A stretch of DNA of 64,000 nt from Prorocentrum cordatum (taxonomy: Eukaryota; Sar; Dinophyceae; Prorocentrales; Prorocentraceae): assembly GCA_963575745.1 (NCBI GenBank), contig CAUYUJ010019914.1, positions 104,227 through 168,226 on the forward strand, written 5' to 3'. The notes under the pieces were generated by a model. That model worked only from the letters and a program-made list of their open reading frames with translations. It was not told where the DNA came from and made no database searches. The position numbers and the translations under genes were made by a program. The first letter of the stretch is position 1. Every line of letters starts with the position of its first letter. This document shows, piece by piece, positions 27,840-38,806 of the stretch.

Positions 27840-29150
27840 GCCTTGTGCAGCTCGCGTGGGGACGAGGGTGGGAGGTTCTCCTTGTCAAGAGCAAGCTCCG
27901 AATGAGTTGGCCGAGAAACGGGCCAAGAAGCCAGTGGCGACGGAGATGCCACCAGCGAAGATGCACCTGCAGCCGACAAGGACGCCGAGCCACAGCAGGT
28001 CGTCGACGCCGACGCGGAACCCGTAGTCGGCAAGGATGCCGATGAGAGGGGCCTCGTTGTAGTTGTCGTAGTCCACGTAGTCGATGCCAGGGTCGAGACC
28101 GTAGCATCGTCGTACCAGTACTCGCCTTCGGCCGCATTGGCGACGTCGTCGAGGCTGGCCCTGAAGATGTGCTAAACGGCCTCTCGAGCACTGATGAGTT
28201 GATCAGTCGCCTTTCGCCAAGCCTCTTGGTCGCCATCGCCAGGACGCGCCGCCAGGTGATCCATGAAGTGCAGCGTGGCCGTGCGCGTGGATCGAGAGCG
28301 CCGCCGAGCCACATCGCAGACGTGCTGAGCCTGCTGCCAGTCCAACGTGCAGACCTGCCTGACGTGCGCGATGCAGACCCTGCGCCAGTGCCTAGTGCCG
28401 TCGTCAAAATCCGTCAGGCTGGGCAGCCGTGAGCCCGCCATGCGCAAGACAGTGCCCCCCTGGCCTGCCTTGGGCAGCTCCAGGACCGTGGTCTGTCGGA
28501 GAGCCGCGGCCAGCCTGCGGCGTGGCCTTCCACGGCGCCACGCATCCAGCCCTTAGCGAGGTCGACCCGGGCGCCGATGAGGTCCAATGCAGGCAGACGA
28601 AGTGCATGTGCCGCGGCCACGCTGGAGGCTCGAGCCTCCCGACTGCCCCGAAGGGATGGGGCTGCCTCCCAACGGCTCGCCGCGGCCATATGTCGGGGGG
28701 CGTGCCCCCTCTCGCCGCGATCACCAGCAGCGTGAAAAGACGGCCACGACGCTGTGACCAGCCACAGTCGCACATCGTGGGCGGACACGTTCAGCGCGAG
28801 GTCAGCCATGTAGAAGGCGTTGCTAAAGCTGAGGCGTGGCTGGGGCTGGTGAGCCAACCCCATCAGCCTCGCCGTCAGCAGCCCCAGAAGAGTTAGGCGC
28901 GGGAGGGGCCGTCCTGGGCTTCCTGTTGGCCGACGAGGGGTTCGACAGGAACCCGAGCAGGGCCTGGAGCAGCTTCTCGTGGCCGCCCGCGCCTTTTTTT
29001 CGATGAACTGCTGGAGCCCAGTCTTTACGTGCTGGTCCGGGAGACGCGAGTCGACCTCCACCGCTTCTTCCCTGGGCGGGGCGGCCTCCGCGCCCGCCGT
29101 GCGGCCCGCCGTGCAGCCCCATCTGCCTCCTCACGGCGACGTGCTTCCCT
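27840..29150 (-). pseudogene. Central part of the decayed retroelement, frames unclear
   Basis: Protein-like fragments on the minus strand include HWRRVCIAHVRQVCTLDWQQ (frame 28172-28447), FYMADLALNVSAHDVRLWLV (about 28800) and HEKLLQALLGFLSNPSSA (about 28900-28990). They lie in different frames. They sit between the coiled-coil and endonuclease remnants and probably belong to the same polyprotein. No domain is recognised. Confidence 0.35.
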
Positions 29151-29154
29151 CGAA

Positions 29155-29614
29155 CCCTCCTCCTCCTCCTTCCTCCTCCTCCTCCTCCTCCTCCTCCTCC
29201 TCCTCCTACTCCTCCTCGCTCCTCCTCCTCCTCCTCCTCTTCCTCCTCCTCCTCCTCCTCCTCCTCCTCCTCCTCCTCCTCCTCCTCCTCCTCCTCCCCT
29301 CCTCCTCCTCCTCCTCCTCCTCCTCCTCCCCTCCTCCTCCTCCTCCTCCTCCTCCTCCTCCTCCTCCCCTCCTCCTCCTCCTCCTCCTCCTCCTCCTCCT
29401 CCTCCTCCTCCTCCTCCTCCCCCCTCCTCCTCCTCCTCCTCCCTCCTCCTCCTCCTCCTCCTCCTCCTCCTCCTCTCCTCCTCCTCCTCCTCTCCCCTCC
29501 TCCTCCCCTTCCCTCCTCCTCCTCCTCCTTCTCCTCCTCCTTCTCCTCCTCCTCCCCCTCCCTCCCTCCTCCCCCCCTCCTATTCCTCCGCCTCCGCCTC
29601 CTCCTCCTCCTCCC

Positions 29615-29647
<33 letters not shown>

Positions 29648-29695
29648 TCCTCCTCCTCCTCCTCCTCCCCCTCCTCCTCCCCCTCCTCGACCCTC
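29155..29695. repeat. ~540-bp (CCT)n tract
   Basis: One of the longest CCT/CTC tracts in the window, nearly pure polypyrimidine on the plus strand. It interrupts the decayed retroelement directly after the coiled-coil segment. Confidence 0.95.
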
Positions 29696-29699
29696 CGAA

Positions 29700-30665
29700 T
29701 ACCCAGGGTTGCAGAAACGAAGCACCATCCGAATACACATTTCCAAGAATCTGCTGCATCCGTGTAAGCTTCTCAGCCTGGGCCCTGCCGGATAGAGTGT
29801 CGACCAAGCCCGTGATCGCCGAGGAGACATCGCCGGGCACCGCAGGATGCACGGCCGCACGACGGTGAAGCTTCTGCAGCTCCGCCCCTTGCTCCTTGAC
29901 GGGCTCGGTGAGTGCCTTCTGGGCCTCCATGCATTCGTCGAGCTCCTCCTGCAACTCCGACATCGTTTGCCTGATCGTGGTCTCGGTGGTCTGTGCACTC
30001 TGGAGCTGGTGCTGGAAATGAGCCACCTTGCTTTGATGGGACCGACCGCGGCTCCACGGAGAGACAGCCGCCAAGTCCTTCTCATCCCTGGCATTCGTGA
30101 TCGGGAACTGCGCCTTGGCCGCCACCATAAGGGGGTGATCCTGCGCAATGCCAGCCAAAGTGAGCTGCCCCACAGCCGCCGAGAGATGCTCCCGCGTCGC
30201 TGCTCGAGCGGGCTCACCATTACCCTTGTCGTTTGAATGAGGTCATTTGGCACCCTTGCCCAGTCCTGCAGCGCCAGATTGAGAATGAGTGCCACCCTTT
30301 GCATCGGCGGCCGTGCGGTTTGCAGCTGCGTCTCGATCGATACGGGCATGACCTTTCGGACGACCAGCCCTGTCGACCTGCTGCCACGAGTCCTTAGCCT
30401 GCTCCTCGCGAGTCCACGGGCGTGTTGTCCCACGTACATTGCCACGAACAGCAATATCACGAATCGACGTCTTACAGCGAAAGCAGCGGCTCCACTCCAC
30501 GAGTGTTGTACTGGTAGCCGCGCAAAACCTTGCCATGACACGTCTCGTAGCCACTCTGAGAATGCGGGCGCGCGGAACGAGCAGGTCGATCCTTGGGCGG
30601 ATCGGGGACCATGCCGCGCGCTCGAGAACTGAACGACTGGTGGGGTCGCGAGAACCCGTGGCCAC
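29700..30665 (-). pseudogene. ORF1-like Cys-motif and coiled-coil remnant
   Basis: Read on the minus strand. A 141-codon frame (30243-30665) gives VEWSRCFRCKTSIRD, a CxxC that could be half of a zinc ribbon. After a stop near 30243, a second frame (29700-30173) gives KVAHFQHQLQSAQTTETTIR and MSELQEELDECMEAQKALTE, a clear heptad pattern, ending VDTLSGRAQAEKLTRMQQIL. The layout suits the N-terminal region of a LINE. The match is by composition and position only. Confidence 0.5.
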
Positions 30666-30736
30666 TCAGTCGTGGGCCCCGCAAGAACAGCACGCCCCAA
30701 TCTCTCGAGCGAGGCTGGAAGCTCAGGAGCAGGCCC

Positions 30737-30758
30737 CCTGAGCCAAAACGGCTACGGA
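30737..30758 (-). other. Relic spliced leader at the retroelement 5' end
   Basis: On the minus strand the 22 bases read TCCGTAGCCG then TTTTGGCTCAGG. They match the DinoSL at 20 of 22 positions. It is not followed by a GT donor, so it is not an SL RNA gene. It lies ~150 bp upstream of the first possible ATG (30613) of the decayed element, as expected if the element's mRNA was trans-spliced before reverse transcription. Confidence 0.75.
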
Positions 30759-30854
30759 GGAGGGAGATGAGCACGAGGAGCGAGGGGGGTGGGTGGGAGG
30801 GAGCAGCGGGGCAACGGAGGAGCGGGACGAGGGAGAGTGGGATGAGGAGGAGGG

Positions 30855-31077
30855 GCAGAAGGAGGAGGAGGAGGAGGAGGAGGAGGACCAGCGGCAGTAC
30901 GAGGAGGAGGAGGAGGAGGAGGAGGAGGAGGAGGCGGAGGAGACGCAGAATGGGGATGAAGGACCCGGCGAACAGGAGGGTCATGAGGAGGAACCGCACG
31001 ACGGGGAGGAGTACAGGGAGGAACAGTTCTTGAGGAGCAGGAGGGGGAGATGGAAGATCATGATGATCTTGATGATC

Positions 31078-31111
<34 letters not shown>

Positions 31112-31618
31112 GGATGAGGATGAGGATGAGAATGAGGATGAGGATGAGGATGAGGATGAGGATCATGATGATGATGAACCTGATGATGCTGATGATGGTT
31201 GTGATTGTGCTGATGATTATGCTGATGATGCTGATGCTGATGCTGACGCTGATGATGCTGATGCCGATGATGATGCTGGTGCTGATGATGATGATCATGC
31301 TGATCCTGATGATGCTGAGGATCATGGTGATCATGGTGATTATGATGATCATGGTCATGATTGTTATGTATGGTTATGATGATGGTGGTGATGATGCTGA
31401 TGATGATGGTGATCATGCTGGTGCTGATGATGCTGCTGATGATGATGATGATGGTGGTGATGATGATGGCGACGATGATGATGATGATGATGATGATGCT
31501 GATGATGCTGATGATGCTGATGATGATGACGATGATGATGATGATGATGATGATGATTATGATGATGATGATCATGATGATGATGATGATGATTATGATG
31601 ATGATGATGATGATGCAT

Positions 31619-31651
<33 letters not shown>

Positions 31652-31658
31652 CTGCTGC

Positions 31659-31712
<54 letters not shown>

Positions 31713-31920
31713 GGATGAGGATGAGGATGAGGATGAGGATGAGGATGATGAGGAGGAGGAGGAGGAGGAGGAGGAGGACGAGGAGGCGGAGTCGGATGAG
31801 GAACGAGAGGAGGAGCAGCAGGAGGAGGAATGAGAGGAGGAGGATGAGGAACGAGAGGAGGAGGAGGAGGAGGATTAGGAGGAGGAGGAAGAGAAGGAGA
31901 AGGAGGAGGAGCACCACGAC
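30855..31920. repeat. ~1-kb (GAG)n / (GAT)n / (GATGCT)n tract
   Basis: GAG-rich at both ends, with a long GAT-dominated core (31055-31750) holding GCT, GGT and GAG variants. Both strands stay open (poly-Asp/Met on one, poly-Ile/His on the other). These are not treated as genes. Confidence 0.95.
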
Positions 31921-32111
31921 GAGGGTGAGGACGACAAGCCGGGCGAGGTGGAGGATCGCCCCGAACGTGCAGGCCCTCTGGGCAGAGCCTTGGAGGGGCG
32001 GGCCCGGCGCCGGCCCGAGAAGCCCGCCACGGGCGCCCCACGAGCTCACACGGGCGCGGGCCGACGCGAATCCAAGGAAGCACTCGAAGAAGAAAAAAAC
32101 GCCACACACAG

Positions 32112-32440
32112 AACTTTTTGGCGCTCCGCGCGGAGCGCCAAAAGGTTATGTTTAAAACAAATGTTTTGTGTCAGTCGGGTACTCGTTGGGTCCCGAACGA
32201 GTACCCGACTTGTTTCTGTTTTCCTTCAACAAAAAACCTTTTGGCGCTCCGCGCGGATCTCTCGGACCTCTCTCTGCTCGGTGGCGCTCGCCGCGAGGCG
32301 TCCTCCGCTCCCCTCGAGCGCCCCCCGCCCGCAAGGGGGGAGGCCACGCTCCGGTCGGCTCGGCGGCAGTCCTCGAAGGACAGAGCACGGCATGAACAGG
32401 AACCTTCTGGCGCTCCGCGCGGATCTCTTGTCTCCTCGCT
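32112..32440. mobile_element. Cluster of element A arms with perfect palindromes
   Basis: 32116-32143 is a perfect 28-bp palindrome made of two element A ends (TTTTGGCGCTCCGCG and its complement). 32173-32187 and 32196-32210 form a perfect 15-bp hairpin (AGTCGGGTACTCGTT, loop 8 nt). Further element A left arms (TTTTGGCGCTCCGCGCGGAT) occur at 32239 and 32408, with a partial right arm near 32680. Confidence 0.7.
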
Positions 32441-32560
32441 GGGCCCGCCTCCTCCTCCTCCTCCTCCTCCTCCTCCTCCTCCTCCTCCTCTCTCCTCCCT
32501 CCTCCCTCCTCCTCCTCCTCCTCCTTCTCCTCCTCTTCCTCCTCCTCCTCCTCGACGGAA
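32440..32560. repeat. (CCT)n tract
   Basis: CTC/CCT polypyrimidine tract following an element A half-copy. Confidence 0.95.
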
Positions 32561-33100
32561 GGCGGGCGGCAGGCCGGAGCGGGGGCAGGGCGGATATCGA
32601 GGCAGCAGCGGGGGCGGCCGTGCCAGCGGGAGCTCGGCGGGAGGCGGTCGGGTCGGCGCCTCCGGCGCCGCCCCTGGCGCGCTCCGCGCGGATGCAAGAA
32701 ACCCGCACGGATCGCCCAAAGTTGATGTGGATCAGGAGGGGAACAAACACACAGACACGATGAATCGTCGATGCCCAGAGAAAGATGGGAAACAATGGGA
32801 AGTGGGGGGGGAGACGAAAACCCAGAGAGTACGGAGACTCTTTCTGGATTTGTGTAAATTTATTTGTGTGTCCCTGGGCCCCTTCAGTTGTCGTGTTTTT
32901 TTCTTCTTCTGGTTTCGGGGGGGGCCGGTCCCGGCCAGGTCCGGGGCCCTTGCATGGCCACCAAGACGCCCCAAGAGAGCCTCAAGAGGCTCTCCTGGAG
33001 AGCCTCAACAAGCAAAACGTGTCCCATCCCCTCCAGAAAACATACATGTTTCGCCAAGAAGCTCTCCAAGATCGCCCCAAGACGCCCAAGATGGCCTCCA
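32561..33100. other. Spacer leading into the 354-bp array
   Basis: GC-rich to ~32700, then sequence related to 36480-36620: TTTGTGTCCCTGG, CTTCTTCT, TTTCGGGGG and GCCAGGTCCGGGGCCC..TGCATGGCC. Both precede a tandem array. No gene seen. Confidence 0.45.
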
Positions 33101-34605
33101 GACGGCCCAAGACGCCGCCAAGAAGCCCCAAGAGAGCTTCAAGAGGCTCTCCTGGAGAGCCTCCACAAGCAAAAAGTATCCCATTCCTTCCGGAAAACGG
33201 ACATTATGCGCCTATGCAACGTTTCGAGATCCAGCGCGTCCAAAACTGCCCAAGAGACCTTCAAGATCGCCCCAAGACGGCCCAACAGACTCCCGACATG
33301 GGCCCGACACGCCCCAGCAGGGCCCCAAGACGTCCCACGAGGCCTTCTGGACAGCCCAAGACAGGCCTAAGAGGAGCCCCGTTGGAGGAACATGAATTGA
33401 ACTTTCTATCTCGCCGACCCACGAGATCGCCCCAAGACGCCCGAGATGGCCTCCAGTCGGCCCAAGACGCCGCCAAGAAGCCCCAAGAGCCTCAAGAGGC
33501 TCTCCTGGAGAGCCTCCACAAGCAAAAAGTATCCCATTCCCATCCAGAAAGCGCACATGTTGCACCTATACGACGTTTCGAGATCCAGCGCGTCCAAACC
33601 TGCCCAAGAGACCTTCAAGATCGCCCCAAGACGGCCCAACGGACTCCCAACATGGAACCGACACGGCCCAAGAGGGCCCCACGACGGCCCACGAGGCCCT
33701 CTGGACAGCCCAAGACAGCCCTAAGAGGAGCCCCGTTGGAGGAATATGAATTGAACTTTCTAGCTCGCCGACCCGCAAGATCGCCCGAAGACGCCCGAGA
33801 TGGCCTCCAGACAGCCCAAGCCGCCAAGACGCCCCAAGAGAGCCTCAGGATGCTCCCCAGGAGAGCCTCCACAAGCAAAAAACATTCCATTCCTTTCAGA
33901 AAACGTACATGTTGCGCCTATGCGACGTTTCGAGATCCAGCGCGTCCAAAACTGCCCAAGAGACCTTCAAGATCGCCCCAAGACGGCCCAACGGACTCCC
34001 AACATGGGCCCAACACGGCCCAAGAGGGCCCCACGACGGCCAACGATACCTCCTGGACAGCCCAAGACAGCCCTAAGAGGGGCCGCATCGGGGGAACTCG
34101 AATTGAACTTCCTAGCTCGCCGACCCGCAAGATCGTCCCAAGACGCCCAAGATGGCCGCCAGACGGCCCGTGACGCCGCCAAGAAGCCCCAAGAGAGCTT
34201 CAAGAGGCTCTCCTGGAGAGCCTCAACAAGCAAAAAGTGCCCCATTCTTTCCAGAAAGCGCACATATTGCGCCTATGGCACGTTTCGAGATCCAGCGCGT
34301 CCAAACCTGCCCAAGAGACCTTCAAGATCGCCCCAAAACGGCCCAACGGACTCCCAACATGGGCCCAACACGGCCCAAGAGGGCCCCACGACGGCCAACG
34401 ATACCTCCTGGACAGCCCAAGACAGCCCTAAGAGGGGCCGCATCGGGGGAACTCGAATTGAACTTCCTAGCTCGCCGACCCGCAAGATCGTCCCAAGACG
34501 CCCAAGATGGCCGCCAGACGGCCCGTGACGCCGCCAAGAAGCCCCAAGAGAGCTTCAAGAGGCTCTCCTGGAGAGCCTCGAACACCTAGAACCTCGAATC
34601 GGGTC
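33100..34605. repeat. ~354-bp tandem array, about four units
   Basis: CTCTCCTGGAGAGCCTC recurs at about 33147, 33500, 33853 (diverged), 34208 and 34562. Units share CGTTTCGAGATCCAGCGCG, GACCTTCAAGATCGCCCCAA and GAATTGAACTTTCTAGC. The period is near 354, so long ORFs with Arg/Pro/Ser repeats (for example 32785-34173) thread the array by chance. Confidence 0.9.
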
Positions 34606-34679
34606 GAAATGGACCCTGCCAGGCGCCCCCTCTCCTTGCAGGACCCGCCCGCTCCCTTTTCGGTGCGGGAGGCGGAGAA

Positions 34680-35220
34680 GGCGGGAGGAGGAGGAGGGAG
34701 GAGGAAGAGGGGGGGAGAACGAGGAGGGAGGAGGACAAGGAGGATGCATAACGATGGGGGGGAGGAGCATGCGGAGGAGGAGGATGAGGGATGAGGAGAG
34801 GGATGAGAGGAGGAGGAGGAGGAGGAGGAGGAGGAGGAGGAGGAGAAGAGGAGGAGGAGGAGGAGGAGGAGGAGGAGGAGAGAAGCAGGGGTGCCTACCC
34901 CCCTCCCCCTACGTACCCCCCCTGCGCGTGGCCGACCTCTTCCTCCGCCTCCTCCGCCTCCGCCGCCCTCCTCCGCCTCCGCCCTCCCCGCAGGACCCGC
35001 CCGCTCCCCTCCCCACGCTCCTCGCCCTCCTCCGACTCCTCCGCCCTCCTCCGCCTCGTCCTCCTGGCCCTCCGCCTCCTCCCGGTCCCGAGCCTCCTCC
35101 TCCTCCTCCTCCTCGTCTTCCTCCCTTTCCTGCTCCTCTTCCTGCTGCTGCTCCTCCTCCTCCTCCGCCTCCTCCTCCACCTCCTCCGCCCTCATCCTCC
35201 GCCTTGCCCGCAGGACCCGC
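34680..35220. repeat. (GGA)n then (CCT)n tracts in mirror arrangement
   Basis: Polypurine GGA/GAG to ~34890, then polypyrimidine CCT/CTC with GCC interruptions from 34930. The two halves could pair as a very long imperfect foldback. Confidence 0.85.
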
Positions 35221-36689
35221 CCACTCCCTTGGAACAGCTTCGGCCAATGTCTGGTCTTGCCCTGTCACTGTCAAGCGTAACTCCACGCTTTGGTACCTCT
35301 CTGGCTCCAGGAGCCCTCGCCGGGCCCCGAGACCGTCAAGAAACAGCTCTGGATGAGAAGCCGATCCCTTGCAAGGGGCCCAGACCTTAGGGGGTCACGT
35401 CATGAAGCAACGTAAGACTCGGAACTGCCGGGTGCACCGAAGAGGAGCGCCAGGAAGGAGGGGTCAAAGCGCATCGTGGCCTTCGAAGCATGTGAGCGGA
35501 CGAGGGGCGGGCAAGGAGCGCGCGGAAATAAGAACAAGAAGGAGGTAACAAAGAACAGCATTCTAATTCGCCCGCGCGTGGCGGCCCCTGGGGGTCACGG
35601 AGCGGAAAGTACCCCGGGCAATTCCTGGCAAGTCCCTGTCAGAGATGCCGGATCTCTTGAGCGCGGGCCTGGGAGCCTTAGGAACCGTCCAGGAGTGGCC
35701 CAATGAGTCCACAAATAGGTAGCATGCCCTACGGCCAGACGCCAACAGCGTCCCATAGCGGCCCAAAATGGTCTCACGATGGCCCTCGATGCCCCCAACA
35801 CGCCCCTCGAGGCTTCCAAGAGGCGTCCCAGAGGCGGAAATCGTTGATTGTCAGAAGGTTGTTGGAGGTTTTCAGCTTTCCCGCCTTTTCGGCTTTCCCA
35901 CGCTCCAGGGAAGCCCAAGAAGCCTCCAGGACCGCCCAAACACAGCCCCCCGATGGCCCAAGACGGCTCCCGAGATGGCCCAAGAGGCGGCCTCACGGGC
36001 CCAAGAACGCCCCGAAACGGCCCCAAGAGGGGCCGAAGAGCCCCCACCATCGCCCCAGGCCGCCAAAGAAGGCCTCAACGGCCCAATAGACCACCAAGAC
36101 GGCCCAAGAGGCTTCATCTCCTCCTGCTCCTCCTCCTCTTCCTCCTCCTCCCCCCTCATCTTCCTCCTCATCCTACCTCCTCCTCCTCCTTCTGCCCTGC
36201 GGTCGCATTCACAAGCCGCCACCCTCCAAAACGGAAAGGCTCAAACTTGCGACGAATACCTCCGATCTGTGACATGGCCCTACAGCGACCATTCAGAATC
36301 ATCAACTCCTCACCGACACAAGCAAATCACCGACCAGACCCGTGATCACCGACGATTGCCCCAGGACGACCCCACCAGAATCTGCGACGAACCTCCGACA
36401 CCAAATCCACAGTCACTGCGACCCCCTCTGGAATCCACCCCGAAATCGACAGGGGTGCGACAATAGTGGCCGGCGGAATGAGCGAAGCGATTGAATTTAA
36501 TTTTTGTGTCCCTGGTCCCCTTAAATGGTCGTTTTTTCTTCTTCTACTTTCGGGGGAGCTCGCCGGTCGCGGCCAGGTCCAGGGCCCCTGCATGGCCCCA
36601 GACACTCCCCTGCGCACAGCGCCGGCTTCGAGAATGCATGCCCGCGCGGACATGCATGCGTATGGGCGCCGGCCCCAAAAACAGTTGTC
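35221..36689. other. Partial element D, CCCAAGA-rich repeat, CCT tract; no gene seen
   Basis: 35305-35400 carries element D fragments (GAGACCGTCAAGAAACAG, CACGTCATGAAGC). 35750-36110 is rich in CCCAAGA and GGCCCAAGA, like the 354-bp array. 36115-36205 is a CCT tract. 36480-36620 matches the leader of the 354-bp array. No coding region is supported. Confidence 0.45.
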
Positions 36690-38310
36690 GATCCAAGATT
36701 GTCTAAATACAGCGGAGGCCCATGCCAAGAGACACCCTGCTGGCCTCCAGGGTGCCCTGGGCTCCTCGGGTGCCGATGGCTTTCTGCGACGGGAAGCGTG
36801 GCGTCCCCACACCAGCAGTCGATGCACGTCCCCACACCAACGATTGGGATTCGGCACGAATCATCTGTGGTCCCGGTCCCGGGGGGAGAAACAAAAATGC
36901 CACTGAGCAGCCCTGTTGTGCGAGCGATGGCGCCTTGCCAGGCGTTTACCGCTTTTTGGTAGCAAGCCTGCTGCGGTGAGCAAAGAGGACGCAGTCGACA
37001 GAAAAAACGAGTCAATGCCAAGATTGTCTGAATACAGCGGAGGCCCATGCCAAGAGACACCCTGCTGGCCTCCAGGGTGCCCTGGGCTCCTCGGGTGCCG
37101 ATGGCTTTCTGCGATGGGAAGCGTGGCGTCCCCACACCAGCAGTCGATGCACGTCCCCACGCCAACGATTGGGATTCGGCACGAATCTGCTGTGGTCCCG
37201 GTCCCGTTGGGAGAAAAAAAAGCCACTGGGCAGCCCTGTTGTGCGAGCGATGGCGCCTTGCCAGGCGTTTGCCGCTTTTTGGTAGCAAGCCTGCTGCGGT
37301 GAGCAAAGAGGACGCAGTCGACAAACAAAAACAAGTCAATGCCAAGATTGTCTGAATACAGCGGAGGCCCATGCCAAGAGACACCAGGCTGGCCTCCAGG
37401 CTGCCCTGGGCTCCTCGGGTGTCGATGGCTTTCTGCGACGGGAAGCGTGGCGTCCCCAACCAGCAGTCGATGCACGTCCCCACACCAACGATTGGGATTC
37501 GGCACAAATCTGCTGTGGTCCCGGTCCCGGGGGGAGAAACAAAAATGCCACTGAGCAGCCCTGTTGTGCGAGCGATGGCGCCTTGCCAGGCGTTTACCGC
37601 TTTTTGGTAGCAAGCCTGCTGCGGTGAGCAAAGAGGACGCAGTCGACAGAAAAAACGAGTCAATGCCAAGATTGTCTGAATACAGCGGAGGCCCATGCCA
37701 AGAGACACCCTGCTGGCCTCCAGGGTGCCCTGGGCTCCTCGGGTGCCGATGGCTTTCTGCGATGGGAAGCGTGGCGTCCCCACACCAGCAGTCGATGCAC
37801 GTCCCCACGCCAACGATTGGGATTCGGCACGAATCTGCTGTGGTCTCCCGGTCCCGTTGGGAGAAAAAAAAAGCCACTGGGCAGCCCTGTTGTGCGAGCG
37901 ATGGCGCCTTGCCAGGCGTTTGCCGCTTTTTGGTAGCAAGCCTGCTGCGGTGAGCAAAGAGGACGCAGTCGACAAACAAAAACAAGTCAATGCCAAGATT
38001 GTCTGAATACAGCGGAGGCCCATGCCAAGAGACACCAGGCTGGCCTCCAGGCTGCCCTGGGCTCCTCGGGTGTCGATGGCTTTCTGCGACGGGAAGCGTG
38101 GCGTCCCCAACCAGCAGTCGATGCACGTCCCCACACCAACGATTGTGATTCGGCACAAATCTGCTGTGGTCCCGGTCCCGGGGGGAGAAACAAAAATGCC
38201 ACTGAGCAGCCCTGTTGTGCGAGCGATGGTGCCTTGCCAGGCGTTTGCCGCTTTTTGGTAGCAAGCCTGCTGCGGTGAGCAAAGAGGACGCAGTCGACAA
38301 GCAAAAAGAA
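36690..38310. repeat. ~325-bp tandem array with alternating monomers
   Basis: CCAAGATTGTCTGAATACAG (first copy slightly diverged) recurs at about 36692, 37018, 37341, 37667 and 37991. Monomers alternate. One type has ACACCCTGCTGG with CGTTGGGAGAAAAAA, the other ACACCAGGCTGG with GGGGGGAGAAACAAAAATG, giving a ~650-bp higher-order unit. Because monomers are near 324-327 bp, several minus-strand frames remain open for hundreds of codons (up to 36521-39112). Confidence 0.9.
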
Positions 38311-38515
38311 GTCGATGCACGCCCTGGGGTCTCCTCCTCCTGTGGAAGGGGGTCTCAGTGCACGTCCTGGGGTCGATGCACGTCCTGGGGCCTCTGGGTT
38401 GGGCGTCTCGTGGCAGGTGTTCCTGCGGTCGAGCTCCTGCTGCGTGCTGGTGCCTCGGCGGGGGCCCACGCCCTCGCGTGGTCCGCGCCCTCGCCCCCTG
38501 GGAGCGGCGCCGACT

Positions 38516-38806
38516 TCGAGGGGGTATGCCCGCTCGCGGCTGTGTTTCTGCTCTTGTGGTTGGTTCTCCCCTCTTCGGAAGCTGGAGCATATGCATTACC
38601 AGTGGCGAGCGGTTTCTCAATCCCAGAACTGTTTGAGGGTCGTGGACGACGTCGGGGTGTTGTGGTGTATACTTTTTGGCCCATTTCCAGTGGGAGAACA
38701 TCAACAAATGTATACACCAGGATCCGTATACACCAGGATCCCCTTTTCCTGTGCGCATTTCAGTGCGGGGCCGGAAGAAGCGTCGGTGTATACAGTCCGG
38801 CTCCTT
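38516..38806 (+). mobile_element. Dispersed element I, copy 2
   Basis: Same block order as 24503-24772: GGTATGCC, CCAGTGGCGAGCGG, CAATCCCAGAACTGTTTGAG, GACGACGTCGGGGTG, GTGTATACT, two GTATACACCAGGATCC boxes and TCAGTGCGGGGCCGG. Confidence 0.65.

Larger units (their letters stand above)
21690..30758 (-). mobile_element. Decayed LINE-like retroelement, minus strand (~9 kb with insertions)
   Basis: Read from 30758 down to 21690, the pieces are: SL relic, Cys motif and coiled coil, endonuclease, RT, RT-RNase H connection, RNase H and a Cys/His C-terminal region. Each part is on the same strand in the order usual for LINEs with a C-terminal RNase H. Reading frames change repeatedly and key catalytic residues are lost. 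Two copies of element B, one of element I, AT-rich segments and CCT/TGT tracts interrupt it. It is a different lineage from the element at 4.6-15 kb, judged by domain order and sequence. Confidence 0.75.

Noticed and set aside
30793-31833. Asp/Met-rich plus frame and Ile/His-rich minus frame
   Set aside because: Pure translation of GAT/GAG trinucleotides, open in both directions.
36690-38310. CRISPR-like regular repeats
   Set aside because: Units are hundreds of bases without unique spacers, in a eukaryotic genome.
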